From contig NZ_CP029064.1 of assembly GCF_003076275.1 (NCBI RefSeq), positions 816,501-880,500 of the forward strand: 64,000 nucleotides of DNA, read 5' to 3'. The position numbers and the translations under genes were made by a program. The notes beneath the pieces were generated by a model. The model saw only the letters and a program-made list of their open reading frames with translations, did no database searches and was not told the DNA's origin. Positions 42,233 through 52,085 of the stretch are shown in pieces; within the stretch, counting starts at the first letter, position 1, and every line of letters starts with the position of its first letter. The stretch comes from Microbulbifer sp. A4B17. GTDB taxonomy: Bacteria > Pseudomonadota > Gammaproteobacteria > Pseudomonadales > Cellvibrionaceae.

Positions 42233-43735
42233 ATGTTTCCTTCGCTGCTCTCATCGACCAAAGCCGACTGGTTCGGCAACATACGTCGGGATATTCTCGC
42301 CGGCCTGGTAGTGGCCCTGGCTTTGATACCCGAAGCCATTGCTTTCTCGATTATCGCGGGCGTTGACCCCAGGGTCGGACTCTACGCCTCTTTCTGTATC
42401 GCCGTTGTGATTGCATTTGTCGGCGGTCGCCCGGGAATGATCTCCGCTGCCACCGGGGCCATGGCTCTGCTGATGGTGACCCTGGTGAAAGAACACGGGT
42501 TGCAATATCTGCTTGCGGCAACCTTATTGACGGGGGTGCTGCAGATTATTGCGGGTTACCTGAAGCTGGGCAGCTTAATGAGTTTTGTCTCCCGGGCTGT
42601 GGTGACAGGGTTCGTCAATGCCCTGGCAATATTGATATTCCTGGCGCAAATGCCGGAATTGATCGGCGGCACCTGGGAAGTCTATGCAATGACTGCGGCC
42701 GGTCTGGGGATTATTTACCTGTTCCCTTATATTCCCGTGATCGGCAAAGCTGTGCCATCACCGCTGGTGTGTATTCTGCTCCTCACCGCAGTGGCAGTGA
42801 CTATGGGATTGGATATTCGCACTGTCGGCGATATGGGTGAGCTGCCGGATACTCTGCCTGTTTTCCTCTGGCCAGAAGTTCCGCTTAACTTTGAAACCTT
42901 ACAGATTATCTTTCCCTACTCCGCAGGTCTGGCCGTTGTGGGCTTGCTGGAATCCCTGATGACGGCGACGATTGTCGACGACCTGACCGATACTACCAGT
43001 GACAAAAACCGAGAGTGTAAAGGTCAGGGTATTGCCAATATTGCTGCGGGTACCCTGGGCGGTATGGCTGGCTGTGCCATGATCGGCCAGTCTGTTATTA
43101 ATGTAAAATCCGGTGGCCGCGGCCGTCTTTCCACTCTGGTGGCCGGTATCGGTCTGCTGACCCTGGTAGTGTTTATCAGTGACTGGGTTGCGGTGATCCC
43201 CATGGCGGCGCTGGTGGCAGTCATGATTATGGTTTCTATCGGCACCTTTGACTGGAGTTCCATCCGCAACCTGAAGCACTACCCACTCTCTACAAATTTG
43301 GTAATGCTGGCGACTGTGGTTGTGGTAGTGTGGACTCACAACCTGGCCTATGGTGTATTTGTCGGTGTGCTGTTGGCATCGCTCTTCTTTGCCAACAAAG
43401 TCAGTCACTTTATGTATGTGAGCAGCTCCCTGGATGAAAAGCAGAGTCGCCGCACTTACAAGGTCATTGGGCAGGTATTTTTCAATTCAGCCGATAAGTT
43501 TACCGCTTCATTTGATTTCAAAGAGGTGGTGGATACGGTGGTGATCGACCTCAATCGCGCGCACTTCTGGGATGTTTCCGGGGTTAATGCGCTGGATAAG
43601 GTGGTGCTTAAGTTCCGCCGCGAGGGAGCACAAGTTGAGCTGGTAGGACTGAATGAAGCCAGTGAAACGATCGTCGACCGTTTCGGCGTACACGATAAGC
43701 CCGAGGAAATAGAGCGGGTTCTTGGAGGACATTGA
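42233..43735 (+). CDS. SulP-family inorganic anion transporter with STAS domain
   Basis: This 500-residue SLC26/SulP transporter has an N-terminal hydrophobic region with 10 or more helices and the family segment [25 protein letters not shown]. The [15 protein letters not shown] motif appears as [28 protein letters not shown]-terminal STAS domain (about 400-500) includes [22 protein letters not shown]. Transported ions may be sulfate, bicarbonate or other anions. The next gene, a universal stress protein, overlaps its stop (TGATG), a linkage seen for many SulP transporters. Confidence 0.92.
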   Translation: MFPSLLSSTKADWFGNIRRDILAGLVVALALIPEAIAFSIIAGVDPRVGLYASFCIAVVIAFVGGRPGMISAATGAMALLMVTLVKEHGLQYLLAATLLTGVLQIIAGYLKLGSLMSFVSRAVVTGFVNALAILIFLAQMPELIGGTWEVYAMTAAGLGIIYLFPYIPVIGKAVPSPLVCILLLTAVAVTMGLDIRTVGDMGELPDTLPVFLWPEVPLNFETLQIIFPYSAGLAVVGLLESLMTATIVDDLTDTTSDKNRECKGQGIANIAAGTLGGMAGCAMIGQSVINVKSGGRGRLSTLVAGIGLLTLVVFISDWVAVIPMAALVAVMIMVSIGTFDWSSIRNLKHYPLSTNLVMLATVVVVVWTHNLAYGVFVGVLLASLFFANKVSHFMYVSSSLDEKQSRRTYKVIGQVFFNSADKFTASFDFKEVVDTVVIDLNRAHFWDVSGVNALDKVVLKFRREGAQVELVGLNEASETIVDRFGVHDKPEEIERVLGGH

Positions 43736-44619
43736 TGGCCGTCAGCAACAGCGAAAATAACAACGAGAACACTCCCTTGATACTCTCTTGTATCGATGGC
43801 TCTCATTACACTGGAGCGGTGTGTGATTACTCGGCCTGGCTGGCCAGGAGCCTGCAAGCACCGTTAAAGCTGTTGCACAACATCGAAAGAAGCAGTGTCC
43901 CTGCTGTAACCGATTTTACCGGTAGTATCGGCCTGGGAAGCCAGGAAGAATTGCTGGAAGAGTTAACTGCGCTGGAGCAGCAGCGGGCGCAGTTGATGGT
44001 GCAGCAGGGCAAACTGATGCTACAGGCCGCCCGCAGTCGCGCCGAAGATGCCGGTGTGCAAAATATCAAAGCCTGCCAGCGTCACGATAGCCTGACAGAA
44101 TCAGTGGTGGAAATGGAAGACTCCATTCGCGCACTGGTGTTGGGAATTCGCGGTGAAGAGCACGGGGATTCCGAGCGGGGACTCGGTGCTCACCTGGAGA
44201 CAGTGGTGCGCTCACTACACAGGCCGATTCTCGTGGTCAATCGGGACTTCAAAGAGCCCAGCAAGGTGATGCTTGCCTACGATGGCAGTGAGGCCTCGCG
44301 CAAGGCTTTGTCGATGGTTGCAGAGAGCCCACTGTTTCGCGAACTCTCCTGTCATCTTGTCTATGTAGGACCTGCCGAAACTGCGGAGAAATTGTTGGCT
44401 GAGGCCTCGGAAATACTGGATTCTGCGGGGCTCGCCTGTACTGCCAGCAATCTTACCGGCAATACAGTTGAAGCATTGGTGGCCTACCAAACCGAGCACC
44501 AGATTGATCTAACCATAATGGGGGCTTTCAGCCACAACCGCTTGCATGACCTTCTTATGGGAAGCATCACCGTTAAAATGTTGTTGAAAACTCGTCAGCC
44601 CCTGTTGCTGTTGCGGTAG
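43735..44619 (+). CDS. Tandem universal stress protein (two UspA domains)
   Basis: This 294-residue protein has two UspA domains in tandem: about 10-160 (ILSCIDGSHYTGAVCDYSAWLA) and about 170-294 (KVMLAYDGSEASRKALSMVAES). The second keeps a nucleotide-binding-like tail, MGAFSHNRLHDLLMGSITVKML, where the canonical G-2x-G-9x-G(S/T) pattern is loosely preserved. The ATG overlaps the sulP stop and has GGAGG in front, so the two genes are translationally coupled. It may sense ATP or stress for the transporter; that is inference. Confidence 0.88.
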   Translation: MAVSNSENNNENTPLILSCIDGSHYTGAVCDYSAWLARSLQAPLKLLHNIERSSVPAVTDFTGSIGLGSQEELLEELTALEQQRAQLMVQQGKLMLQAARSRAEDAGVQNIKACQRHDSLTESVVEMEDSIRALVLGIRGEEHGDSERGLGAHLETVVRSLHRPILVVNRDFKEPSKVMLAYDGSEASRKALSMVAESPLFRELSCHLVYVGPAETAEKLLAEASEILDSAGLACTASNLTGNTVEALVAYQTEHQIDLTIMGAFSHNRLHDLLMGSITVKMLLKTRQPLLLLR

Positions 44620-44638
44620 TAGCCCCTTCGCCTTCCAC

Positions 44639-46312
44639 CTAAAGTGCCTGGGCCGCTTCCCGGGGACTGGCAAACCAGCGTAAGGATTCTGCCTCATCGG
44701 GTAGCCTTAAATCGTAGAAATGGGCTTCGCGACCAGCCTTGCGAAGCTCTTTTTCCCCTATCGCTAAATAGTCATTAAGATCTAAGTTGCACAGGTTTTC
44801 CTGTCCTCGTTTTGTATCTGCCTCGGTAAATGTCAGCTGAGAGATATCAAGCGATGTGCTCATTTTCTTATCCTGATATCGCCATACGCCGGTGAGTGGG
44901 TCAAAATAATAAAACGGCAATAACCTCCAACCGTATTTAGCAACCAAGGCTACTGCCTCCAATAAGTATTTAAAGACTTCCTCGCTGATAAAATAGTTAA
45001 AATTGAGCCTTATCCAGCCGGGCCTCAGTACCTTGTGACCTTGCAGGATTTGCTCTTCCAGGGATTTACTGTGTGCCATATTGATGCCCAATAAAGCGTG
45101 CCCATAGGGACCGGCACAGGAGCAGCCTCCGCGAACCTGAATACCAAACAGGTCATTGAGCAATGCCACCACAAAACCGTAGTGAAGGTCCTTATTGTTC
45201 CATTTAATTCGCAGGGAGATGATGGATAGTCGCGCGGAGTCAGTATTGCCGAGTATCTCAATGGCCTTCTCCTTCGACCAGCGTTGCAGTGCCCGCTGTA
45301 AAAATTGGGTTTCACGTCGACCAATCTCTTTTGTGCCCACCGTCTGTTGAAGTTTGAAGACCATTCCGGCCCTGATCGACTCGATAATGGCTGGGGTGCC
45401 GCCCTCTTCACTGCGCTCGGCGTCTTCCAGATAGCGGTGATCTTCCGGCGTGACATAAAGGACGGTACCGCCTCCCGGTGTAGCAGGTACCGAATTTTTC
45501 AGCAGATCTTCGTGTACAACCAGAATACCTGGGGTGCCAGGTCCCCCGATGAATTTGTGCGGGGAGATAAACACGGCATCCTTTTGGTAGTGGCTATCCG
45601 GCGTTGCTGGCCCTTGCATATTAATTTGCACATAGGGTGCTGCGGCGGCGTAGTCCCAAAAAGATAAAGCTCCGTGTTTTTTAAGGAGTGCAGTCACTGC
45701 ATCTACATCTGTTTTGATTCCAGTTACGTTAGAGGCCGCAGAAAAACTGCCGATTTTAAGTGGTCTATGGGCATGGGCACGCAGTTCTGATTCCAGCACT
45801 TCAAGGTCAAGTCTGCCACTTTGATCCAGTGGAATAGCGATCAAGTCGGCAATGCTCTCTCGCCAGGGGAGTTCATTGGAATGGTGCTCGTATGGGCCGA
45901 TAAAAATAACCGGGCGATCATGTTCGGGAATTCTACTTAAGAGCTGGTGTTGCCTATCCAGGTCTGCGGGCAGGCGCAAGTTGAGAATATCGATCAATTT
46001 GTTGATCGCGGCTGTTGCACCAGAACCACAAAAAATCACTTTATGGTTATCGCTGGCGTTGACTGCCTGACGAATTTCTTCACGGGCCTGCTCCCGTAGC
46101 GCGGTGGTATGGGCACCTGTATAGGAGCTCTCGCTGTGGGTATTGGCATAGAAGGGCAGTACCTGCTGGCGGATAGTCTCTTCGATAAATATCAGCGCAC
46201 GACCGGAAGCTGTGTAATCGGCGTACACCAGAGGACGTTTTCCAAATGGCGTTACGATTGCTTGCATATCGCCGATTACCGAGTCGCGGATGTGCTTTAT
46301 CAGGTCTGTCAT
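44639..46312 (-). CDS. Class V aminotransferase-fold PLP enzyme (cysteine desulfurase-like)
   Basis: This 557-residue fold-type I PLP enzyme has the Schiff-base lysine in AVFISPHKFIGGPGTPGILV. It also has VIFCGSGATAAINKLI (cofactor phosphate site), SNVTG and FWDYAAAAPYVQ (aspartate under the pyridine ring), and the cysteine-rich loop VRGGCSCAGPYGH. It is longer than NifS/SufS proteins, with a C-terminal extension of about 100 residues (GWRLLPFYYFDPLTGVW...). The substrate is not clear. An Lrp/AsnC regulator gene is divergent from it, suggesting amino-acid-responsive control. Confidence 0.83.
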   Translation of the reverse strand: MTDLIKHIRDSVIGDMQAIVTPFGKRPLVYADYTASGRALIFIEETIRQQVLPFYANTHSESSYTGAHTTALREQAREEIRQAVNASDNHKVIFCGSGATAAINKLIDILNLRLPADLDRQHQLLSRIPEHDRPVIFIGPYEHHSNELPWRESIADLIAIPLDQSGRLDLEVLESELRAHAHRPLKIGSFSAASNVTGIKTDVDAVTALLKKHGALSFWDYAAAAPYVQINMQGPATPDSHYQKDAVFISPHKFIGGPGTPGILVVHEDLLKNSVPATPGGGTVLYVTPEDHRYLEDAERSEEGGTPAIIESIRAGMVFKLQQTVGTKEIGRRETQFLQRALQRWSKEKAIEILGNTDSARLSIISLRIKWNNKDLHYGFVVALLNDLFGIQVRGGCSCAGPYGHALLGINMAHSKSLEEQILQGHKVLRPGWIRLNFNYFISEEVFKYLLEAVALVAKYGWRLLPFYYFDPLTGVWRYQDKKMSTSLDISQLTFTEADTKRGQENLCNLDLNDYLAIGEKELRKAGREAHFYDLRLPDEAESLRWFASPREAAQAL

Positions 46313-46489
46313 GATTTCCTTTCCCCTGTTTTGTGGAGCTCACTTTAGTCCCGAATGCTTGACACAATGTCTCTAAATGTATCTGTTATTATAAGATTTA
46401 TGAATTCTTGTACCGAAATTTAGATATAAATCGTAAAACTGTGCCAGAGCGCTTCATTGTGAGTGATTGGACGAGGCGGGGACTGAGTG

Positions 46490-46966
46490 ATGACTGAAGG
46501 ATTAAGCAAACTGGACAGGGCAATACTCGAGCTGTTGCAGGCTGATGCGACCCTGTCAGTGGGGGATATTGCCGAGCGGGTTGGGATGTCCAAGTCGGCG
46601 TGCTGGCGCCGCATTCACCGTCTTGAGGATGAGGGGGTGATTTGTGACAGAGTTACCCTCCTTGATCAGCAAAAACTGAACTTGCCGCTGACAGTCTATA
46701 TCTCAATTCGTACCAATCAGCACAACGATCAGTGGGCCGCCCGTTTTGGCGAATTGGTACAGGGGGTGGCTGAAATTCTTGAGGTTCATCGCATGAGTGG
46801 AGATCTGGACTATCTGATCAAAGCGGTAGTCACCGATATGCCTGGCTACGATCGTCTCTATAAGGAACTGATCAAGGCCGACCTGTTTGATGTCAGCTCC
46901 AGTTTTGTTATGGAGACGATGAAGCAGACAACCCGTTTACCGCTAAATCATGCATTGTCCAAATAA
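46490..46966 (+). CDS. Lrp/AsnC-family transcriptional regulator
   Basis: This 158-residue regulator has an N-terminal AsnC helix-turn-helix (KLDRAILELLQADATLSVGD, IAERVGMSKSACWRRIHRLEDEGVI). The C-terminal RAM/Lrp effector domain (about 65-150) includes VAEILEVHRMSGDLDYLIKAVV. ATG 46490 is preferred over the GTG just before it, with which it is in frame. It is divergent from the class V PLP enzyme, so that gene is the likely target. Confidence 0.9.
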   Translation: MTEGLSKLDRAILELLQADATLSVGDIAERVGMSKSACWRRIHRLEDEGVICDRVTLLDQQKLNLPLTVYISIRTNQHNDQWAARFGELVQGVAEILEVHRMSGDLDYLIKAVVTDMPGYDRLYKELIKADLFDVSSSFVMETMKQTTRLPLNHALSK

Positions 46967-46975
46967 GGTTGGACT

Positions 46976-47686
46976 CTAGCCGCGTCGATTACTCCACCAG
47001 TGGCGCAATCGGGTTTCTCCCAGGGCGCTGTCACCCGGGGGGGCCTTAAGACTGTTGCGAATCTCACTCCAGGCGTTGGAGTTCAACCACAAGTTCAGGG
47101 CGAGTACCACCAGCATAGTGGTGATAGAGCCGAGCCCCGCCAGCAACATGTCTTTTTGCGCATCCCAGATATCTCCTTGAGAACCGAGGAAGGCTGCGCC
47201 CAATTCTGGAGAGACAGCTTTCGCCGCTTGCCACTCGATGATTTCGTAGATTGAAGAGAGCGCAAAAGTCACGTCTACCGGGAAGAAATAGGCCCAGAAT
47301 CCACGCAGCTGAGCCAGGCGCACAAGAATCTCTCGCACCGGATACGCCAGGAGAAGGCCAAAGCTGAAATGCACCAGGCGGTCGTACATATTGCGATCGG
47401 AGCCCAGCCATTCCTGCAAGGTGTAGCCAAAAGGCGTTTCGGCATAGGTGTAGTGAGAGCCGATCACATGAAGGCACATGAAGATGGTGATCAATGTATA
47501 GGAGATATTCGATAAGGGAAAATTCCGTGCACTGATCAAAATGACCGGTAGAGCGGCAAATACCAGGTAGTTCTCCAGCAACCAGTCATCGGGGTGCAGG
47601 GGTTCCCAGGCAGACCAGGCCCAGGTAATGGCAAATGTGGTCAATAAGAACAGGCGGAACCAGTGTTGGCGAAGGAAAGTCTGCAT
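46976..47686 (-). CDS. YjdF-like (DUF2238) inner-membrane protein
   Basis: This 236-residue integral membrane protein has about six helices. The DUF2238 hallmarks are present: CLHVIGSHYTYAETPFGYTL, then DRLVHFSFGLLLAYPVRE with polar residues inside a helix, and SSIYEIIEWQAA. The family's function is unknown. The gene is convergent with the Lrp-type regulator and upstream of miaE on the same strand, with an 86-bp gap. Confidence 0.85.
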   Translation of the reverse strand: MQTFLRQHWFRLFLLTTFAITWAWSAWEPLHPDDWLLENYLVFAALPVILISARNFPLSNISYTLITIFMCLHVIGSHYTYAETPFGYTLQEWLGSDRNMYDRLVHFSFGLLLAYPVREILVRLAQLRGFWAYFFPVDVTFALSSIYEIIEWQAAKAVSPELGAAFLGSQGDIWDAQKDMLLAGLGSITTMLVVLALNLWLNSNAWSEIRNSLKAPPGDSALGETRLRHWWSNRRG

Positions 47687-47772
47687 ATGTTTGGCGCCTC
47701 TACGTCGGGCTAGAGATTGGCGCCAGGATACACCATTGGAGGGGAATAGGAATTGCGTTGAATTACGGTCCG

Positions 47773-48345
47773 CTAATGCAATGCCGCGCGGTGTGGGAGT
47801 GCGGCAGTAATCGCGGCTTCCTCGTCGAGTAATTCAGATAGCCTCGCTTCCACTTTTTCGCGGGGAAAGTACTCCAGCGCGAGTTCGACAAATAGTTCGT
47901 GGTGGCGAGCTTCACTATCGGTGATGACCCGGTAGAAGGTCTTCAGGGGGCCAGCTGGCAGTGCCTCAGCCACCAGTCCAAAGCGCTCGTACCCCCGCGC
48001 TTCAATGATCGCTGCGGTGAGCAGGCGGTCCATCAAGTATTCATCTGGCCCCCGGCGAATCAGTTGGCGCAGGGCGTTGATATACGGATCTTTCGCATCC
48101 GGTGCCTGGTAGATCCCTCGATCATGCATAATCCTGATAACCTGGCGGAAGTGGTTCATTTCTTCCAGTGCCAGGTTGATCATGGCTTCCACTAAAACGG
48201 GCTTGTCGGGGTAGTGGGAGAACATGGATACCGCCATGCCGGAGGCCTTTTTCTCTGCGGCAGCATGGTCCTGCAGGAATCGATCAAAGTCGGCGAGCAC
48301 TACTTGAGCCCAGGATTTGGGGGTGTGAAATCGCAGTTCAAACAT
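47773..48345 (-). CDS. miaE: MiaE, tRNA-(ms2io6A37) hydroxylase
   Basis: MiaE is the diiron monooxygenase that hydroxylates the isopentenyl group of ms2i6A at tRNA position 37. The 190-residue protein has the ferritin-like iron motifs in the order expected: E in the first helix region, then LALEEMNHFRQV, a central IIEARGYERFGL, and DSEARHHELFVELA. The N-terminal LRFHTPKSWAQVVLADFDRF matches the family. miaA and miaB are not in the window. Confidence 0.93.
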   Translation of the reverse strand: MFELRFHTPKSWAQVVLADFDRFLQDHAAAEKKASGMAVSMFSHYPDKPVLVEAMINLALEEMNHFRQVIRIMHDRGIYQAPDAKDPYINALRQLIRRGPDEYLMDRLLTAAIIEARGYERFGLVAEALPAGPLKTFYRVITDSEARHHELFVELALEYFPREKVEARLSELLDEEAAITAALPHRAALH

Positions 48346-48424
48346 AGTCGATGGCGGTTAGTGCAAAGCGTCAGTATACCGCCACCGGTTCACTGCTCTA
48401 GAGCGTTATTGCTCCGGGGTAGAG

Positions 48425-48853
48425 TCAGCTGGCAATTCTGCGTTCGCGAACCTCCCGCTCTTGTTGAGTAACAATTCGGGCCTGTTCCAGGGACATGCCG
48501 GCCTTTGCATGAGGGGTGGGCTTGCCATTTGCGTCCAGCGCGACAAAAACAATTTGGTCCACTTGCACAATCAGCTGTTGTGACTGTTTGTTGCGAACCT
48601 CGCAATGGACTGTGAGCGAGGTTTGGCCGATACCAACCACCTCGAATCCAAACTCCACCACATCACCGCAGCAAGCGGAGCTGACGAAGTCAATTTCCGA
48701 CATCAGTTTGGTGACCAGCATCGGAGTACCCATCTGGCAGCCGGCAAAGATTGCCGCTTCCTCATCAATCCAGGACAGTAGCTGTCCGCCGAACAGGCGC
48801 TGAGCGGGATTGAGGTCTCCGGGTTTCACACAGTGTCGCGAATAGTATTTCAC
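48425..48853 (-). CDS. Acyl-CoA thioesterase, hotdog fold (YciA-like)
   Basis: This 142-residue hotdog thioesterase has the catalytic-loop segment RLFGGQLLSWIDEEAAIFAG, where the aspartate/glutamate after the central helix activates water. The LVTKLMSEIDFVSSACCGDVV strand pair is also typical of the YciA/acyl-CoA hydrolase group. It probably hydrolyses short- to medium-chain acyl-CoAs. It lies between miaE and fabV; its start is clear, with no competing ATG. Confidence 0.87.
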   Translation of the reverse strand: MKYYSRHCVKPGDLNPAQRLFGGQLLSWIDEEAAIFAGCQMGTPMLVTKLMSEIDFVSSACCGDVVEFGFEVVGIGQTSLTVHCEVRNKQSQQLIVQVDQIVFVALDANGKPTPHAKAGMSLEQARIVTQQEREVRERRIAS

Positions 48854-49333
48854 TCTGACCTTCCTAAGTTACTTCAGGTTGAACAACGCTTGAGCCACCC
48901 CTGGCTCGACCGTATTGCAGCAGTGGGCTGCTTACTGGGGATACTGCATACCGCGTGCCAAGCTAGAAAAATCCCAGTCAATGAATTCTTCCGAAAAAAT
49001 GTGTCAATAAACCCATTAGCAGCACCGACTTGGCGCAACATTAATCACTGTAGCCCCTTTTATGTGCAGAAAAGTCAGGAAATATCGCTTTATCGATTGG
49101 ATTTTTAATGGGGAGTGGCCGCTTTGGCCGGGATAGCAGATATTTTGGACGCCAGATGTGGATTGTGGGAAATACCGCTATGGGACTCCTCGGCGACAGA
49201 GATTAGAATGGCCCACGAACCTGACCCAGGCGTCGCACTCACGACCTCGGGTTGAGAGTTCTCCGGAGCGCCACCAGCGTATCTGTAATCAGGTAACAAC
49301 GATTCCCAAAAGACGAAGGGAGAGACTGTAAGG
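48854..49333. other. 480-bp gap upstream of fabV
   Basis: I see no credible gene. Several short frames run through it but lack ribosome sites. TAGAAT (49204-49209) is a possible -10 for fabV, with no clear -35. The first half would hold the promoter of the divergent thioesterase. Confidence 0.45.
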
Positions 49334-50512
49334 ATGATCATCCAGCCGAAAGTACGCGGTTTTATTTGTACCAATGCCCACCCGCAGGGCTGCGCTGCTA
49401 ACGTACGCGAGCAGATTGAGTATATTCAGTCCCAGCCAGCGGTCGAAAATGGGCCCAAAAAGGTGCTGGTGATAGGTGCCTCCACAGGTTATGGCCTGGC
49501 ATCACGAATTACAGCTGCTTTTGGTTGCGGCGCAAGTACCCTTGGTGTGTTCTTCGAGAAGCCGCCTACTGAAAAGCGCACAGCTTCTGCGGGTTATTAC
49601 AATTCCGCAGCTTTTGAGCAGGAGGCCCACAAAGCGGGGCTTTACGCAAAGAGTATCAATGGCGATGCCTTTTCAGATGAGGTGAAAGCCCAGACTGTAG
49701 AGATGATCAAAGAAGACCTCGGTCAGGTTGATCTCGTGGTTTACAGCTTGGCATCCCCGCGTCGCACAGACCCGAAAAGCGGTGAGCTGTATAGCTCTGT
49801 ACTCAAGCCCATTAACAAATCTTACACTGCCAAGAATCTGAACACTGACAAGCTGGAGATCTCCGATATTACTTTGGAGCCGGCGAGTGACGAAGAGATC
49901 GCAAATACCGTCAAGGTTATGGGTGGTGAAGACTGGGAACTATGGATGCAGGCCCTTGGCGATGCGGGAGTCCTGGCTGATAACTGCAAAACAGTGGCCT
50001 ACACCTATATTGGTGAAAAGTTGACCTGGCCGATTTATGGTCATGCGACTATCGGTAAAGCTAAAGAAGACCTCGATCGCGCGGCAAAAGCGATCACCGA
50101 TAGCGGTAAGGCTGCGGCTAACGTTGCCGTTTTGAAGGCGTTAGTTACCCAGTCCAGTTCTGCCATTCCGGTGATGCCGCTCTATATTTCCCTTGTCTAC
50201 AAAATCATGAAAGAAGAGGGGACTCATGAGGGCTGTATCGAACAGCTCTACCGCCTCTACACCGAGGGACTCTATACCGATACTCCGCGTCTTGATGATG
50301 TGAGCCGATTGCGTATGGATGAGAAAGAGTTGCGCCCTGAGACCCAGGCTAAGATTGAAAAGCTGTGGCCTGAGGTAACTGCTGAGAACCTGTTCGACCT
50401 GACTGACTTTAAAGGTTATCAGGCGGACTTTCTCAAGTTGTTTGGGTTTGGTGTGAATGGCATTGATTACGATGCCGATACCTCTCCTCTGGTTGATGCC
50501 AACTTCAAATGA
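49334..50512 (+). CDS. fabV: FabV, trans-2-enoyl-ACP/CoA reductase
   Basis: FabV catalyses the last reduction of fatty-acid elongation with NADH and is naturally insensitive to triclosan. The 392-residue monomer begins [20 protein letters not shown], as the family does. It has the Rossmann glycine motif [14 protein letters not shown] and the family catalytic Y-x8-K as [10 protein letters not shown] within [17 protein letters not shown]. It ends with the [17 protein letters not shown] segment. It is about 50-100 residues longer than FabI. It is monocistronic, with its own upstream gap and a hairpin after the stop. Confidence 0.96.
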   Translation: MIIQPKVRGFICTNAHPQGCAANVREQIEYIQSQPAVENGPKKVLVIGASTGYGLASRITAAFGCGASTLGVFFEKPPTEKRTASAGYYNSAAFEQEAHKAGLYAKSINGDAFSDEVKAQTVEMIKEDLGQVDLVVYSLASPRRTDPKSGELYSSVLKPINKSYTAKNLNTDKLEISDITLEPASDEEIANTVKVMGGEDWELWMQALGDAGVLADNCKTVAYTYIGEKLTWPIYGHATIGKAKEDLDRAAKAITDSGKAAANVAVLKALVTQSSSAIPVMPLYISLVYKIMKEEGTHEGCIEQLYRLYTEGLYTDTPRLDDVSRLRMDEKELRPETQAKIEKLWPEVTAENLFDLTDFKGYQADFLKLFGFGVNGIDYDADTSPLVDANFK

Positions 50513-50517
50513 TTTCT

Positions 50518-50553
50518 AGCGGGGCTCTATTTAGGGGCCCGCTTCTCCCTTTC
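50518..50553 (+). terminator. Possible terminator after fabV
   Basis: AGCGGGGCTC...GGGGCCCGCT pairs with one mismatch over 10 bp and is followed by a C/T-rich tract (TCTCCCTTTCTTT), just after the stop. Confidence 0.5.
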
Positions 50554-50624
50554 TTTACTCTCTTCCTACAACTCTTCTTCTCAAAACCGCATAATTCGCT
50601 TTTTCGGCTTATGGGGGCTTTTCA

Positions 50625-51668
50625 ATGGAGTATCGCCAACTCGGCACCACCAGCCTGAAGGTCAGCAAGATCTGCCTGGGCACCATGACCTATGGTGAAC
50701 AGAATAGTGAGAATGAAGCTGCTGAGCAGCTCGACTATGCGCTGGCGCAGGGAGTTAATTTTATTGATTGTGCAGAAATGTACCCAGTACCGCCACGGCC
50801 AGAAACCCAGGGGCGAACGGAGGAATATATCGGCAATTGGTTGGCCGCACGTGGAGGTCGGCAGCAGGTTGTTCTCGCCACCAAAGTAGCCGGTCGCAGT
50901 GCAGCTAACTCGGGCGTTGGCCATATCCGCTCGGGCCCCCGTTTGAATCGCGAGCAGATTTTGCAGGCTTGTGATGATTCCCTAAAGCGTCTCCGCACCG
51001 ACTATATCGATCTCTATCAAGTCCACTGGCCGGAGAGACAGACTAATTTCTTTGGACGCTTGGACTATTCCCACGGCAGCGATGATGGTGTATCCATTGC
51101 TGAAACACTGGGTGCGCTGGAGGAGTTGGTGGAGCAGGGGAAAGTTCGCCATATTGGCATTTCCAATGAGACCCCTTGGGGCATGTTTGAATATCTGCAG
51201 CAGGCAATTGCCTATGGAAAGCCTCGGGTCGTGTCGATTCAAAACCCCTACAACCTTTTGAACAGGGCTTTTGAAGTTGGTTGTGCGGAAATTGCCATTC
51301 GCGAAAGGTGTGGCTTGTTAGCTTATTCCCCTCTGGCATTCGGGGTCTTGTCTGGCAAGTACCTGGGTGGGAAAAAGCCTGAGGGGGCGCGACTCACCCG
51401 TTATGAACGTTTCCAGCGCTATGCTGGTGAGCGTACTCTGGCGGCGACCCAGGCCTATGTAGATTTAGCCCGACAGTTTGGCCTGGATCCGGCACAGATG
51501 GCGCTGGCATTTGTGAATCATCAGCCATTTGTTACTTCGAATATTATTGGTGCCACAACTATGGAGCAGTTGCGTTCCAATATTTCCAGCGCTGAGATCA
51601 CTTTGGATGATGAGCAATTGGTCGCTATCGATGCTATTCACCAAGATAACCCCAACCCGGCGCCTTAA
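50625..51668 (+). CDS. tas: Tas-like aldo/keto reductase
   Basis: This 347-residue NADPH-dependent aldo/keto reductase is closest in pattern to E. coli Tas: MEYRQLGTTSLKVSKICLGTMTYG, FIDCAEMYPVPPRPET (catalytic Asp and Tyr), LRTDYIDLYQVHWP and GISNETPWG. The C-terminal NADPH-binding region has TSNIIGATTMEQLRSN. Its natural substrate is unknown. It is alone on the plus strand, 112 bp after fabV. Confidence 0.92.
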   Translation: MEYRQLGTTSLKVSKICLGTMTYGEQNSENEAAEQLDYALAQGVNFIDCAEMYPVPPRPETQGRTEEYIGNWLAARGGRQQVVLATKVAGRSAANSGVGHIRSGPRLNREQILQACDDSLKRLRTDYIDLYQVHWPERQTNFFGRLDYSHGSDDGVSIAETLGALEELVEQGKVRHIGISNETPWGMFEYLQQAIAYGKPRVVSIQNPYNLLNRAFEVGCAEIAIRERCGLLAYSPLAFGVLSGKYLGGKKPEGARLTRYERFQRYAGERTLAATQAYVDLARQFGLDPAQMALAFVNHQPFVTSNIIGATTMEQLRSNISSAEITLDDEQLVAIDAIHQDNPNPAP

Positions 51669-51742
51669 AGGGCTGGGCGCCTAACTATAATTGGGGTACG
51701 CGCCTTGAAAGTATGGCGCGAGAGTAGTTAGTGGAAATTGTT

Positions 51743-51976
51743 ATGGAAATCACCGGGCACCACACTCTGAAGGACCTGTTTTCCCAGTTGGGACTGGCGT
51801 CTGAAGATGCGCAAATCCATGAATTCCTGGTCACGCACTACCTGCATCGCCATGAAAAGCTCTCTGCAGCCTCGTTTTGGACCGAAAACCAGCGGGAGTT
51901 TCTGGAGAGCGCTATTTTGGATGATTCGGATTGGTGTGTCGCAGTGGATGAGCTGGATACTTTGTTGCGGCACTGA
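51743..51976 (+). CDS. DUF2789 family protein
   Basis: This small acidic protein (77 residues) is of the DUF2789 type: HTLKDLFSQLGLASEDAQIHEFL, then an SFWTENQREFLESAIL motif and a final DWCVAVDELDTLL. The function is unknown; members occur widely in Pseudomonas and relatives. ATG 51743 is preferred over the GTG 12 bases upstream because family members start about there. A hairpin follows 10 bases after the stop. Confidence 0.8.
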   Translation: MEITGHHTLKDLFSQLGLASEDAQIHEFLVTHYLHRHEKLSAASFWTENQREFLESAILDDSDWCVAVDELDTLLRH

Positions 51977-51986
51977 TGCTTAGTTA

Positions 51987-52011
51987 GTGGCAGGGGTGCG
52001 GGCCCCGCCAC
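51987..52011 (+). terminator. GC-rich hairpin after the DUF2789 gene
   Basis: GTGGCAGGGGT-GCG-GGCCCCGCCAC pairs over 11 bp with one mismatch. The following tract CTCTTCAT is only weakly T-rich. Confidence 0.55.
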
Positions 52012-52085
52012 CTCTTCATAGGGTATACTACGTCGTTTTCAACCGACTTAGTTGGTGCCCCGGCGCCATACCCTGAATAGATCTG

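Noticed and set aside
42899-43408. 169-codon frame antisense to sulP
   Set aside because: Mirror of a hydrophobic transporter gene; the His/Gln-rich composition is typical of such shadows.
48833-49108. 91-codon frame between the thioesterase and fabV
   Set aside because: No ribosome site, starts in the opposite gene, and has no similarity I recognise.
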